NCBI GenBank assembly: GCA_017303475.1
Contig: JAFLBO010000002.1
Coordinates: 248,001 to 312,000 of the forward strand
Reading direction: 5' to 3'
DNA length: 64,000 bases
Source of the DNA: Chitinophagales bacterium
GTDB lineage: Bacteria > Bacteroidota > Bacteroidia > Chitinophagales > Saprospiraceae
Position numbers and translations under genes: made by a program
Shown here: piece after piece, positions 9,401 through 17,702 of the stretch
Numbering within the stretch: the first letter of the stretch is position 1
Layout of the letters: each line of letters begins with the position of its first letter
Notes under the pieces: generated by a model
The model's input: only the letters and a program-made list of their open reading frames with translations
Database searches by the model: none
What the model was told of the DNA's origin: nothing

Positions 9401-10712
9401 ACATCACATACCCAATGGTTTCGCCGGAAGCGAGAGCATGGTAAAAATGGTGTGGCCGTCCAGCCCAGGAGCAGGTCAGTATACCTCCTCTGGAAGCTAG
9501 CGCAGATACCATAAACGGATTTGTTTCAAAATCCCAATCACCAAAATAGGATCCAAACAAGTTAGCAAAAACAACATTTACCGAATCTGTTGCGAAGTTG
9601 GCGCTCGAGCCAACACCTCCTGCGCCGTTATAATTACCGCCACCACAGCCAAAGCCCATCAAATAGGTTTGAGGATCTGTATCCAGGAAAAAATCGGCTT
9701 CTACAATATTAGCTTCACCTACCAATGGATAGGCATTTCTCCAACCATTAGCGGCAAAGGCTTCTCCTCCAAAATAGCCAAAATTATCGTCAATAATGGC
9801 CTTATTATCCACTGTATACTCGCCTGTGCGCCAGCGGTGGTCTTTTTGCAAGTATCGTTTCAGCAAGGCAACCTGATTGGGCGCGCCGAAAGCGGCAGCA
9901 TCAATACGCCTGAAGTCAATTCGGCCTACCTGTAATTCAATGGCTGAAGGATTGAAATTCTGATCAAATTTGCCATCTCCAGGCACGTTTTTATTGGCTA
10001 CCCGGTTAGGCACTGAGTTGTCTACCGAGGCGTCTGTCCAAACACCGTTTACATCGCCATAATAGGAATCGCATGGCCATGCACCCTCGTGATCAGGCAC
10101 GTGACCATCCCAGGCAGCATTTCCGGAATAGGGAACAGGAACATTTCCGATCAACAAAACAGATTTGGTATTCTGCACATCGGCATTGTAAGCAGCAACG
10201 ATTTGAGCCTTCACAGATGGAACAGTGGCCGATGGGCCAACCAGGAAAGGTATTGGCCACCATCCGTCGCCACGCATATCGTTGTACAATTGTTCCAGTT
10301 CCACTGAGGCGCCTGCGGCAGAGGTGGAATCTACAAAAACCAGAATTTTACCCCGATTATTGACCGGATTGGCATTTACAGCCACATGCACATATCCAAA
10401 TGCATTGAAATTGTTGATGGCTCTTTGGATCACATATTCATAGATCAATCCATTAGCCACACCATTATCGGTTACGCTGGTGAGGTTGGAATTGGTTACA
10501 TTAATCAGCTGGCTCCAGCTGTTCCCGGGTTGCCCTTTTGTCCTTCGAAGGATCAAAATATTGGCAGCGCCGGGGTTTGGCCAGGTGAGGGTAATGCTGG
10601 TTGGGCCGGTGTTCAGCGTAGCTGTCATCGGCACGGTAATGTCTTTAGCGGTTTGGGCAATGGTAAGATTTATGCCCAGCACAACCAAAAGGAAAGTAAA
10701 TAAAGGCCTCAT
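6450..10712 (-). CDS. Giant T9SS cargo protein: C25-like domain, fibronectin III, PKD/SprB-like repeats, type A sorting domain
   Basis: 1420 aa from the ATG at 10712, which gives the signal peptide MRPLFTFLLVVLGINLTIAQ (an ATG 15 codons upstream would precede it). Domains: Fn3-like about 28-110; a C25/gingipain-type fold about 120-475, recognised from LLIGNVPVPYSG, CDSYYGDVNG, ELQVGRIDF, the small-residue GFGCGGGN segment, FGSYFGDWD and LLGDPTLR; Fn3 about 475-560; seven or eight Cys-containing Ig/PKD-like repeats of about 85 aa with GxYTVTVT motifs to ~1180; two SprB-like repeats with GGTxPYxYQWSN; T9SS type A sorting domain in the last ~75 residues. By eye the catalytic His position of C25 reads Cys356 and the Cys position reads Ser388, so gingipain-like activity is doubtful. 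The stop codon lies at the edge of repeat array A. Confidence 0.88.
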   Translation of the reverse strand: MRPLFTFLLVVLGINLTIAQTAKDITVPMTATLNTGPTSITLTWPNPGAANILILRRTKGQPGNSWSQLINVTNSNLTSVTDNGVANGLIYEYVIQRAINNFNAFGYVHVAVNANPVNNRGKILVFVDSTSAAGASVELEQLYNDMRGDGWWPIPFLVGPSATVPSVKAQIVAAYNADVQNTKSVLLIGNVPVPYSGNAAWDGHVPDHEGAWPCDSYYGDVNGVWTDASVDNSVPNRVANKNVPGDGKFDQNFNPSAIELQVGRIDFRRIDAAAFGAPNQVALLKRYLQKDHRWRTGEYTVDNKAIIDDNFGYFGGEAFAANGWRNAYPLVGEANIVEADFFLDTDPQTYLMGFGCGGGNYNGAGGVGSSANFATDSVNVVFANLFGSYFGDWDFETNPFMVSALASRGGILTCSWAGRPHHFYHALASGETIGYVMWETMNAQFNNGYYGSFGESGAHVALLGDPTLRANVVKPAKNLVITAPTCKSVVLDWTASADAVTGYHVYRALNPNGPYTRLTTSPINAVSYTDNNPPLDTLYYQVRAIKNVTNPGGGTYANNATGVLGSINFVGAGGPTVTATGGSLNCNITSLNLGANATPGPVSNWNWSGPNNYSSSLQNPTVTAPGVYTVTATDAIGCSGTASATVVGDFDVPTILVNVSNAINCVQSSATISVSSAGFSGCTIFGPNGLQVQGFEAVVTQAGSYQITAVSASNGCIGTVPAIVNLDTAPPSSSASNDGPITCVNPSATLTGSSSTPNATYSWNGPCLTNNIAECGGIYTVTVTNPANGCTSSASTIVEVNTTPPTVSAQDATITCNTPDAPLVASWSPATATAQWSGPCLNPGNPNTASCPGQYTVVVTRPDNGCTASDVAIVTENTDVPIINLPPVPPLTCSAPCFVFTAPNLPGLEIYIGGVLVPPGTTFDICAAGTYTATIKSLLNGCTRDVSLVVTENTTPPTVDAGPDAVVSCGAPSTQLSGSGSGALLWTGPDGFVSAAANPVVSQTGVYVLTATNSANGCTASDQAVVSSDGSLPTVNASASGELNCTNQSVLLQSGNNNPNATFAWTGPNGFSSNLPNPSVSVPGSYTVVVTIGVCTATDGVLVTQAPPFVVEPSVTLLPCDVVAEVCLEVSGGTPPYLYQWSNGNNQPCAQVGSSGAIGVTVTDAGGCSFSSSQNIVIPPPLSVTISGVLNCTGLDNVCATVSGGTEPYTYQWSNNSSNANCASFPNGGLVSLTVTDAAGCTQTATTTISQTPSLALTLTVTDASAVNAQDGAVNLTVGGGSGIFAYNWSNGATTEDLNNVGPGNYSVIVVDVASGCTITGTAVVNVSVGTQEAEWLSQFQLSPNPTNGISLLNLQLHQPTGFLVEVHTMTGQLIWSSTAQFTNQLTMPIDLSASPTGLYTVSVKLSDRVFVRKLSVIRD

Positions 10713-10817
10713 GGATAGGAAGTAGGTTAATGAAAAATGAAGGCAGGCAGGATGCACCTGCTATTTGCCAGCAAGATTCAAAAAAAATAGGAAAAAGCTG
10801 CCTACTTCCTAAAGAAT

Positions 10818-11537
10818 TTACAACCCAAGTACGTCCTGCATAGAAAATACGCCTTTACGTCCGTGCAGCCATTTTGCTGCAAGCAAGGCGCCAGAAGCAA
10901 ATCCGGTACGGGAATGGGCTTTATGCTCCAAAGTGATGGAATCTATATCACTTTCCCAAACCAGTTGGTGGGTGCCGGGTACTTCGTTTTCACGAATGGC
11001 CGTAACAGGCAGCAAGGCCGGAGATGGCTCGGCTGGCATTAACTGCCAATCTTTGTAGCGTCCGGCTGAAGCCATGAGTTCCTGAGCAATGGTAATGGCG
11101 GTGCCACTCGGGGCATCCAGTTTATGGATATGGTGAATCTCGGTCAGAGCGGCCGAATATTCAGGCCGATTAGCCATGAGTCGGGCGAGGTAACGATTGA
11201 TGGCAAAAAACAGGTTAACACCCACACTGAAATTGGAGGCCCAAAGAAATGCACCGCCTTTCTCCATACAATAGATCTCCGCATCTCCCAAACTTGCTTG
11301 CCAGCCTGTAGTGCCACAAACTACGGGTACGCAGGCGTCCAGACAAAGCATTACGTTTTCGAGGGCCGCTTCGGGTCTGGTAAACTCAATCACCACATCA
11401 GCCTGCTGAATGAATTCAGGGGTCAGCAACGCTCGCTCTTCGCTTCGAATACGCCATGCTATATCCACCTTGTTTTGAGCAGCCATTTGTTCAATGGCCT
11501 TGCCCATTTTGCCGTAACCTAGTAAACCGATTTTCAT
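10818..11537 (-). CDS. dapB: 4-hydroxy-tetrahydrodipicolinate reductase
   Basis: Reduces hydroxy-tetrahydrodipicolinate to tetrahydrodipicolinate with NAD(P)H in the lysine/meso-diaminopimelate pathway, in the cytoplasm. 239 aa, normal for the shorter Bacteroidota form. The Rossmann glycine motif is at the N-terminus (GLLGYGKMGKA), VIEFTRPEA and GTTGW follow, and the catalytic/substrate segment EIHHIHKLDAPSGTA is intact. It lies 30 nt downstream of the START-domain gene on the same strand, so the two are probably cotranscribed. The next lysine-pathway gene in the window, dapD, is 15 kb away, so the pathway is dispersed. Confidence 0.96.
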   Translation of the reverse strand: MKIGLLGYGKMGKAIEQMAAQNKVDIAWRIRSEERALLTPEFIQQADVVIEFTRPEAALENVMLCLDACVPVVCGTTGWQASLGDAEIYCMEKGGAFLWASNFSVGVNLFFAINRYLARLMANRPEYSAALTEIHHIHKLDAPSGTAITIAQELMASAGRYKDWQLMPAEPSPALLPVTAIRENEVPGTHQLVWESDIDSITLEHKAHSRTGFASGALLAAKWLHGRKGVFSMQDVLGL

Positions 11538-11567
11538 AATGCAATAAAATCAGCGCAAGGATAGGAC

Positions 11568-12209
11568 TTAATTCCTTACATGAGCGAGTTTAGCCGACTG
11601 GTATTTCTCCTGAAGGATGAAATTTCGAATGTTTTTAATGGTTTCACGCGGACCAACCTCGAGGGCCATATTAACCAGCCAGTCTGGGAGACTGCCTCCC
11701 GGATCGGAATAAATGTAATATTCCACATAGGTCCAGCCTCCAGGCCCGGGGATCAGGGTCCAGGTAGTTTTGGCAGTGCGCATACGCACCACTCCTTTGT
11801 TAGCAGGCAAATAATCAGGTTGTGCTATGCTGGTTGCTGTCACCCTGCGTGTGGCAGGATCCTGCTCCATTTTGGAACGCACAATGATGTCGCGATCATC
11901 CAACGGCCAGGGAAAATCCAGTTTGGAGTAGTAGTAGGTCTCCATATCCGAAACCTTGTTCAACTCCTTGGACTCCATTACTTTATAGCCCCACTTTGGA
12001 TAGTTATCTACTTCAGACAACAACAAAACTAAACCCGAGAGAGGCACTTTCAATGAGGTAATGAGTTTGAGCTCGTATACGTCTGAGGTTTTACGGTAAT
12101 AAACCTTTACCCCTTCTTTTTCATTTTTGAAAATCCAGTCATCCTGCGCCTGAATGGATGAAAAAGCAGGAAGCAATAAAAGCGCCAGGATCAGTAGCTT
12201 TTGGTACAT
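11568..12209 (-). CDS. Secreted START/SRPBCC-domain protein
   Basis: 213 aa with a signal peptide (MYQKLLILALLLLPAFSSIQAQ) from the ATG at 12209; an upstream in-frame ATG at 12278 would place 23 residues before it. The mature part is a START-like lipid/hydrophobic-ligand-binding fold: GVKVYYRKTSDVYELK, YPKWGYKVMESKEL, PWPLDDRDIIV and GGWTYVEYYIYSDPGG match the family seen in Bacteroidota and in animal StAR relatives. Ligand unknown. It is first in a likely two-gene unit with dapB; a functional link to lysine synthesis is not evident. A near-consensus -7 (TACCTTTA on the minus strand at 12261-12254) lies 45 nt upstream. Confidence 0.82.
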   Translation of the reverse strand: MYQKLLILALLLLPAFSSIQAQDDWIFKNEKEGVKVYYRKTSDVYELKLITSLKVPLSGLVLLLSEVDNYPKWGYKVMESKELNKVSDMETYYYSKLDFPWPLDDRDIIVRSKMEQDPATRRVTATSIAQPDYLPANKGVVRMRTAKTTWTLIPGPGGWTYVEYYIYSDPGGSLPDWLVNMALEVGPRETIKNIRNFILQEKYQSAKLAHVRN

Positions 12210-12653
12210 AGGATAATTTGGTGTTGGTATTTTCAATTGGTTACTTGCAAGGCTAAAGGTATAACAGACTCTTTGCACAATCGTTTACCAATCCCCGAAG
12301 AAAACGTTAATTAATTCTTGGGCTACTGGAATGTCACCCCGATGGGGCTTGAATGCCAGCGGCCTGCGGGGAGTAAGGCTTAGCGCCTCACCCACTCACT
12401 CACTCACTCACTCACTCACTCACTCATTCACTCACTCACTCACTCACTCACTCACTCATAGACGGAGAGCCGCCGCCTATCTATGAATTCCGCCTTTACG
12501 TCCTGATTTCACAACCAGACGGCCCGTTTTCCGTTTTTGTTACCGAATTTTGTCCTGGTTTTTATCTAGGTTGTGCGCCTGGCAGAATTTCAAGTACCAG
12601 AAAAGCAAAACCTCTTTCATTACAACCCCTGTTTCATCCTACTTTACCTTCTT
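12210..12653. other. Divergent intergenic region with (ACTC)n array
   Basis: Separates the START-dapB unit from the ABC ATPase gene. It holds a promoter-like element for the minus strand near 12254-12261, a GC-rich stretch with small hairpins (12330-12390), and the tetranucleotide array 12387-12459. No coding sequence is convincing. Confidence 0.6.
12387..12459. repeat. Tetranucleotide array (CACT)n (family B, copy 1)
   Basis: About 18 copies of CACT/ACTC with a CATT variant near the middle. The reverse complement is the GAGT/TGAG unit found at 33214-33262 and 55386-55462. Unlike most arrays here it stands between two gene 5' ends. Confidence 0.95.
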
Positions 12654-13337
12654 ATGCTCTCAGTTTCCAATCTGACCAAACAATACAAAACGGCGCATCA
12701 AACCGATCTTACGGTACTTGATAACGTAAGTTTTGCCCTGCAACCCGGCGACACCTTTGCTATTGTGGGACCATCAGGCTCTGGCAAAACCACCCTGCTG
12801 GGCTTGTGCGCCGGGCTCGATCGGGCTACCAGCGGCTCAGTGGCGCTGAACAACATCGTTTTAGATCAACTTTCGGAAGATGAACGCGCTGACGTGCGTA
12901 ATAAGTATGTAGGATTCGTTTTTCAGAACTTCCAGCTGATTCCAACCCTCACTGCACTTGAAAATGTAATGGTTCCTTTAGAGCTGCGCGGCGACGATAA
13001 AGCAGAACAAACAGCCCGATACTGGCTGGAAAAAGTTGGCCTTGCCAATCGCCTGGACCACTACCCTACCCAATTATCCGGTGGTGAACAGCAGCGCGTT
13101 TGTATCGCCCGGGCTTTTTCCAATAGTCCTAAAATCCTTTTTGCCGACGAACCTACCGGCAATCTGGATGCAGATAATGCTGCAGGAATTGTTGACCTGA
13201 TTTTTGACCTGAACCGAACGGCAGGAACTACTCTTGTGCTGGTGACGCACGATCTGGATCTGGCGCAACGCACTCAGCGGATCCTGAAAATTAAAGGCGG
13301 AAAAATCGAATCCCTCACGCAGGCCGACCGCGCTTAG
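12654..13337 (+). CDS. ABC transporter ATP-binding protein, LolD/YbbA type
   Basis: 227 aa from the ATG at 12654; a longer GTG-initiated reading from 12573 adds residues outside the family. Walker A GPSGSGKTT, Q-loop FVFQNFQLIPTLTALENV, signature LSGGEQQRV, Walker B ILFADEPTGNLD and the H-loop VTHD are all present, so it should hydrolyse ATP. The PLELRGD segment after the Q-loop is typical of the YbbA/LolD/MacB ATPases that drive type VII (non-transporting) or lipoprotein-release permeases. No permease gene is adjacent; the downstream feoB is convergent. A TACCTTCT box ends one base before the ATG, suggesting a near-leaderless transcript. Confidence 0.93.
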   Translation: MLSVSNLTKQYKTAHQTDLTVLDNVSFALQPGDTFAIVGPSGSGKTTLLGLCAGLDRATSGSVALNNIVLDQLSEDERADVRNKYVGFVFQNFQLIPTLTALENVMVPLELRGDDKAEQTARYWLEKVGLANRLDHYPTQLSGGEQQRVCIARAFSNSPKILFADEPTGNLDADNAAGIVDLIFDLNRTAGTTLVLVTHDLDLAQRTQRILKIKGGKIESLTQADRA

Positions 13338-13357
13338 GCAGCGCTGGCACTGTCTGA

Positions 13358-15520
13358 TCAGGAAAAAAGTATGTAAACGGCCCATGCTGCAAAGTAGGCC
13401 AGCATGCTCATACAAACGAATTGCAAGCCGGCCCATTTCCAGTTGCCGGTTTCGCGGCGTACCACAGCCAGCGTACTGAAACACTGCATAGCCAGCGCAT
13501 AAAATACCAGCAGCGACAAGGCCGTGGCCAAACTGTAAACCGGCTTGCCGGAATCGCTGAATTTCTCCGCTTTCATTTTCTGGCGCAAAGTGGCTTTGGC
13601 CTCTGTTTCCGTACGCGAAGTGATGTCAGCCTCCTGGTCGCCCATATTATACAGCACAGCCAGGGTGCCGGTGAATACCTCCCTGGCCGCAAATGAGGTG
13701 AGTAATGCAATTCCAATTTTCCAGTCGTAACCCAATGGTCTGATAGCAGGTTCCATCCATTTGCCTGCCTGGCCAGCCCAAGATGCCTCCAACCGGCGTT
13801 GTTGCACCAGATCCTCCGTAGCGGTCGAGTCCTTACCCTTTTCCGCAGCCTCAACCAGAGCTGATTTTTCTGCCTGGGCAATGGCGTCACCTGGCCCAAA
13901 ACGCGATAAGGCCCACAGGGCAATAGATACAATGAGTATAATTTTACCGGCGCCGGCAATGAAAGAGCGCACATTTTCCCACACATTCAAAAAAACATTC
14001 TTCCAGTGTGGCATCCGGTAAACGGGCAATTCAATAGCCAAAAATGAATGTTCCCGACGGTTCAACCAGCGTTTCATGGCCCATCCGGCTAAAAATGCCG
14101 TCAGCAGACCAAGTAAATACATAGCGCCGAACACCAGGGATTGCAGGTTGAAAACGCCGGCAATTTTAATGGCAGGCACCGCCAGACCAATCAAAACCAG
14201 ATATACCGGAATACGTGCACTGCAACTGATAAACGGTGTAACCATGACGGTTATCAGTCGCTCCTGCCAGTTGCTGATGGTGCGAGAACTCATAATAGCC
14301 GGCACCGCACACGCACTGCCGCTGATCAGGCTTACCATACTCCGTCCGTTCATACCAAATCGACGCATGGTTTTGTCAAACATGAAAACCACCCGCGACA
14401 TATAACCGATTTCTTCCAGTATACTGATCAGGAAAAACAACAGAGCAATCTGTGGCACAAACACCAAAATTCCTCCCAATCCGGCCAAAATGCCATCTGT
14501 AAGCAGTTCTGTGTACCAGGCAGCCGGAAGTTTGGAGGTAAAAAACTCAGCCAACATGCCAAAACCCTGTTCAATCCAATCCATCGGGTAAGTACTCCAG
14601 TCAAAAATCGCCTGGAATACCAGCAACATCACCAGAAAGAATACAGTTGGCCCCCAGATCCGGTGCGTTAGGATAGCATCAATGCGGTCTGTTCCTGTAT
14701 TAGGGAATGCCGGTGGAGTACTGATGGTAGCCTGGGTAATGGGCGTAAACCGGTCGTACCGTTCCAGTGTCTCGTCTACCTGTGCGCGCAGCGACTGGAA
14801 TTTTTTGGTGTCCAGAATGGCGGCAACGGTTTCTTTTTCTGTATTTTTTAGAAAAGGAAGCCAGTTTGCATGGTGGGCAATCAACAGCGCCCGGTAGGGT
14901 TCTTCAATGGATAGATTCAGCCGAACTGCTTCTACGACCTGCTTTTCGGATTCCGTGAGCGGATAAAACGCAGGCCGGACGATGGAAGCATTTTGGGTAA
15001 CCAATTTCTCCATTTCCAGCAGCAAACGCATGGTATTATGGCCGGTGCGACCGCTAATAGGCACCACAGGCACTCCAAAAATCTCGGATAATTTCTGCGA
15101 ATTGATTTTGATACCCAGCCCGGCTGCACTATCGGCCATATTCAGCGCCAGCACGATAGGAAGTTTCAGATCCAGCAGTTGGGTAAAAAGCAGCAGGTGT
15201 TTTTCCAATTTGGTTACATCGGCTACATACAGCAGTACATCCGGGAAAAACGGGTCAACGGGATTGCACATAACCGTAGCCACCACTTTTTCATCGCTGG
15301 AAGTGGGGTACAGGCTGTAGGTGCCAGGAAAATCATACAGTACCGCTTCCTGACTATTGGGGAAATGAATAGTACCTTCCTTCACCTCCACTGTAACCCC
15401 GGGGAAATTGCCAGTCCGTTGACGAAGGCCGGTCAATTGGTTAAAAACAGTGGATTTGCCACTGTTGGGGTTGCCAATAAGTGCGATCTTAAGTGGGTGG
15501 GAATCTCCGTCGCCGTGCAT
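13358..15520 (-). CDS. feoB: Ferrous iron transport protein B
   Basis: Inner-membrane Fe(II) transporter with an N-terminal G domain, 720 aa. I use the ATG at 15520; a TTG at 15556 would add 12 residues and sit 6 nt from the feoA stop. G1 GNPNSGKS, G3 DFPGTYS and G4 NMAD lie in the first ~150 residues. The membrane part has the two Gate regions; the segment around GSACAVPAIMSSRTI holds the conserved pore Cys. The C-terminus ends after the last transmembrane helix with no FeoC-like tail. It follows feoA in a two-gene operon, which is the usual arrangement. Confidence 0.96.
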   Translation of the reverse strand: MHGDGDSHPLKIALIGNPNSGKSTVFNQLTGLRQRTGNFPGVTVEVKEGTIHFPNSQEAVLYDFPGTYSLYPTSSDEKVVATVMCNPVDPFFPDVLLYVADVTKLEKHLLLFTQLLDLKLPIVLALNMADSAAGLGIKINSQKLSEIFGVPVVPISGRTGHNTMRLLLEMEKLVTQNASIVRPAFYPLTESEKQVVEAVRLNLSIEEPYRALLIAHHANWLPFLKNTEKETVAAILDTKKFQSLRAQVDETLERYDRFTPITQATISTPPAFPNTGTDRIDAILTHRIWGPTVFFLVMLLVFQAIFDWSTYPMDWIEQGFGMLAEFFTSKLPAAWYTELLTDGILAGLGGILVFVPQIALLFFLISILEEIGYMSRVVFMFDKTMRRFGMNGRSMVSLISGSACAVPAIMSSRTISNWQERLITVMVTPFISCSARIPVYLVLIGLAVPAIKIAGVFNLQSLVFGAMYLLGLLTAFLAGWAMKRWLNRREHSFLAIELPVYRMPHWKNVFLNVWENVRSFIAGAGKIILIVSIALWALSRFGPGDAIAQAEKSALVEAAEKGKDSTATEDLVQQRRLEASWAGQAGKWMEPAIRPLGYDWKIGIALLTSFAAREVFTGTLAVLYNMGDQEADITSRTETEAKATLRQKMKAEKFSDSGKPVYSLATALSLLVFYALAMQCFSTLAVVRRETGNWKWAGLQFVCMSMLAYFAAWAVYILFS

Positions 15521-15562
15521 AAATTTCAAGTGCGCAATTTGTTCGCACAGTGCCAAATGGGG

Positions 15563-15796
15563 TTATATTTCCAGCAAAATACTCGCTGCTTCTTCTTCAC
15601 GGAGTGCCAGGCGTACCCCATCTGCTTTCACATAATAAGCGCTTCCGAAAGGCGAAGTCCGAATCATTTCAATCCTGGTGCCCGGTAGTACCCCCATGGA
15701 GGTTAGTTTGCAAGCCAGATTGGAATCTTCAAAAGAAATGGCCTTGGCACTTTCGTTGATCTTCAGATCTTTTATGGTTCGGTAGCGACGTTGCAT
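15563..15796 (-). CDS. feoA: Ferrous iron transport protein A
   Basis: 77-aa SH3-like cytoplasmic protein that supports FeoB. The motif KLTSMGVLPGTRIEMIRTSPFG, broken here as MGVLPGTRIE and SPFGSAYYVK, and the tail LALREEEAASILLE are typical. First gene of feoAB; its promoter is recognisable 60 nt upstream. Confidence 0.95.
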   Translation of the reverse strand: MQRRYRTIKDLKINESAKAISFEDSNLACKLTSMGVLPGTRIEMIRTSPFGSAYYVKADGVRLALREEEAASILLEI

Positions 15797-15853
15797 GGTC
15801 TGGATATTAGATCCGGCGGTTTACCTGCTGAATTAATTTAGACAAAATCAGCA

Positions 15854-15881
15854 CAAATGTAGCGCTGAACTTTGGTAGCAA
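15854..15881 (-). promoter_or_regulatory. feoAB promoter
   Basis: On the minus strand a perfect TACATTTG (15861-15854) is preceded by TTG (15881-15879) with a 17-nt spacer, matching the Bacteroidota -33/-7 consensus. The ATG of feoA is at 15796. I did not recognise a clear Fur box. Confidence 0.7.
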
Positions 15882-15923
15882 TGAAAGAAATCAACCATGT
15901 TTTTGTCAAATTAAACGTAGAGA

Positions 15924-16547
15924 CTAATTCGGGTTGATCTTTTTTCTGGAAAAATATGCCGGATCGGCTTTGTAGCTATTGGAAATGGCATCTGAAAATT
16001 CCGGCACATGTACCGGGGCAGGAGTCCCGGGCTTCTCACATGTATCAATTTTTCCCTGAAGTCGGTCCAGTTCCATTTCAATTTCAAGCAAGGCACTTTC
16101 AATATTGGGCAGTGGCCGATGGATAATCATCCGAATAATTCCTTGTGGATCAATAATCAGGGCCAGCCGATCGCAACCCGGTTGTGGCCGCCGGCCTGAA
16201 GCAAGGCCAAATTGTTTGGCAATACGAAAATCCAAATCTTCAATGACCGGAGCTTTCAGGTAAATACCGATGTAACGACGCGCTTTATCAGCCCACTGAT
16301 TATTTTGACGAAGTGATTCGTTGCTCAGGGCAAGTACTTTGGTGTTGCGTTCATTCAGCCAGCGTTCTTTCATGGCCAGAAAGGCCGAGAACATGGTCCA
16401 TGCGGTAGTAAAATTTGCCGGATGGGCAAAGAAAATGCACCAAGAGCCCTGGCAATACTCCGGGAAACGAAGTACTCCCTTTTCTGTATCCACTTCAAAA
16501 ACAGGCGCCAGATCACCAACTTCCGGAAGAATGTGCATAGATTCCAT
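15924..16547 (-). CDS. Peroxiredoxin-fold (AhpC/TSA, Prx6-like) protein lacking the peroxidatic cysteine
   Basis: 207 aa of the 1-Cys Prx6 architecture: the N-terminal strand GDLAPVFEVDTEKG, the active-site segment FFAHPANFTTAWTMFSAF, VLALSNESLRQNNQW, CDRLALIIDPQGIIRMI and the C-terminal Prx domain. Family members read PxxFTPVCTTE at the active site; here the Cys position is Trp50 (TGG) and the following T-E is M-F. The thiol needed for peroxide reduction is therefore missing. Other cysteines (32, 37, 132, ~184) are not at the catalytic position. It may be a catalytically dead homologue with a binding or chaperone role (inference). Monocistronic, with its own promoter; upstream gene is divergent. 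Confidence 0.85.
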   Translation of the reverse strand: MESMHILPEVGDLAPVFEVDTEKGVLRFPEYCQGSWCIFFAHPANFTTAWTMFSAFLAMKERWLNERNTKVLALSNESLRQNNQWADKARRYIGIYLKAPVIEDLDFRIAKQFGLASGRRPQPGCDRLALIIDPQGIIRMIIHRPLPNIESALLEIEMELDRLQGKIDTCEKPGTPAPVHVPEFSDAISNSYKADPAYFSRKKINPN

Positions 16548-16624
16548 CTTTTGTGCTGATAAACTCCTTTAGAACAACCAAAGGAAGTTCCGGTTTAGAG
16601 CATGTTGGGGATTTTATGATGCCT

Positions 16625-16656
16625 CAAAAATAAGGGATAATAAAGAAATACTACAA
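16625..16656 (-). promoter_or_regulatory. Promoter of the peroxiredoxin-like gene
   Basis: Minus-strand TATTTTTG (16632-16625) with TTG at 16656-16654, spacer 21 nt: a full match to the Bacteroidota consensus, 77 nt before the start codon. Confidence 0.65.
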
Positions 16657-16684
16657 GGTTTGTGAAGCATCGTAAGAATCCGGC

Positions 16685-16713
16685 TTTGCTTCCACCTAAT
16701 CAAGGTAAATTTG
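16685..16713 (+). promoter_or_regulatory. Promoter of glycosyltransferase gene at 16718
   Basis: TTTG (16685-16688), 17 nt, TAAATTTG (16706-16713). The -7 box ends four bases before the ATG, so the transcript should be leaderless or almost so. Confidence 0.65.
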
Positions 16714-16717
16714 TGCC

Positions 16718-17596
16718 ATGAAAATTGCTGGTTTCACCTTCGTCCGAAACGCGATCACTTACGATTACCCGGTTGTTCAGGCCATTCAATCCATCCTGCC
16801 CATTTGCGATTATTTCGTTGTGGCTGTAGGAAAATCTGACGATGCCACGCTGGCTTTAATCCAATCCATTGCCGATCCTAAAATTCATATTATTGAAACA
16901 GTTTGGGACGACTCTCTGCGCGAGGGCGGGCGCGTGCTTGCGGTTGAAACAGACAAGGCATTTCAGGCCATTCCTGCAGAATACGATTGGTGTTTTTACA
17001 TCCAGGGCGATGAATGTGTACATGAAAACGATCTGCCGGCGGTACGCAGGGCCATGGAAAAGTGGCTTGATGACCCCGAAACCGACGGATTGTTGTTTGA
17101 TTACCGGCATTTTTATGGCTCGTACGATTTCGTTGGCGTAAACCGGCGTTGGTACCGCAGGGAGATCCGGGTGGTGCGCAACAATAAACACATTTACTCC
17201 TACCGCGATGCTCAGGGATTCAGAAAAGACAATAATGAAAAATTAAGGGTCCGCAAGGCAGATGCCTACATACACCATTATGGATGGGTCAGGAATCCGG
17301 GCGTGCAGCAGAAAAAACAATTGCATTTCAAAAAGCTGTACTTGTCAGATGAGGAGGCTTTGCGTTTTGTTGGCACAGCCGAGGCTTTTGCTTACGATGG
17401 ATCACAGCCTTTGATGAAGTTTGAAGGAACCCACCCCAGCGTTATTTTACCGAGAATCGAAGCGCAGAACTGGCATTTTACTTCAGATCCCACCAAAGTT
17501 CGCTGGCCTTTGAAAGAGCGTTTGTCTAATTGGGTGGAAAAGTTGACCGGATGGCGTCCGGGGGAGTACCGAAATTACATTTTGCTAAAGGGCTAA
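16718..17596 (+). CDS. Glycosyltransferase, GT2-like (GT-A fold)
   Basis: 292-aa cytoplasmic transferase. It opens with MKIAGFTFVRNAITYDYPVV, typical of GT2 enzymes whose nucleotide-binding strand reads FVRNE/NA, then DYFVVAVGKSDDAT and WCFYIQGDECVHE in the place of the DxD region (QGDE). No membrane segments. Donor and acceptor are unknown. It stands alone between divergent and co-directional unrelated genes, so context does not reveal the glycan made. Confidence 0.85.
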   Translation: MKIAGFTFVRNAITYDYPVVQAIQSILPICDYFVVAVGKSDDATLALIQSIADPKIHIIETVWDDSLREGGRVLAVETDKAFQAIPAEYDWCFYIQGDECVHENDLPAVRRAMEKWLDDPETDGLLFDYRHFYGSYDFVGVNRRWYRREIRVVRNNKHIYSYRDAQGFRKDNNEKLRVRKADAYIHHYGWVRNPGVQQKKQLHFKKLYLSDEEALRFVGTAEAFAYDGSQPLMKFEGTHPSVILPRIEAQNWHFTSDPTKVRWPLKERLSNWVEKLTGWRPGEYRNYILLKG

Positions 17597-17645
17597 ATCC
17601 CCACACATTATCCAATCCTTAACTAAATGGGTGCAGCAGGCCGCT

Positions 17646-17699
17646 TACTTTTGTGGGACTGAACAAGCCTCCACAGGCTTCAACCATTACTTACCTTCG
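17646..17699 (+). promoter_or_regulatory. Two possible -7 boxes before the thioredoxin-like gene
   Basis: A perfect TACTTTTG at 17646-17653 would give a leader of about 45 nt. A variant TACCTTCG at 17692-17699 lies three bases before the ATG at 17703; the same variant precedes ccmB at the same close distance. No clear -33 TTG fits either. Confidence 0.4.
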
Positions 17700-17702
17700 T
17701 TT

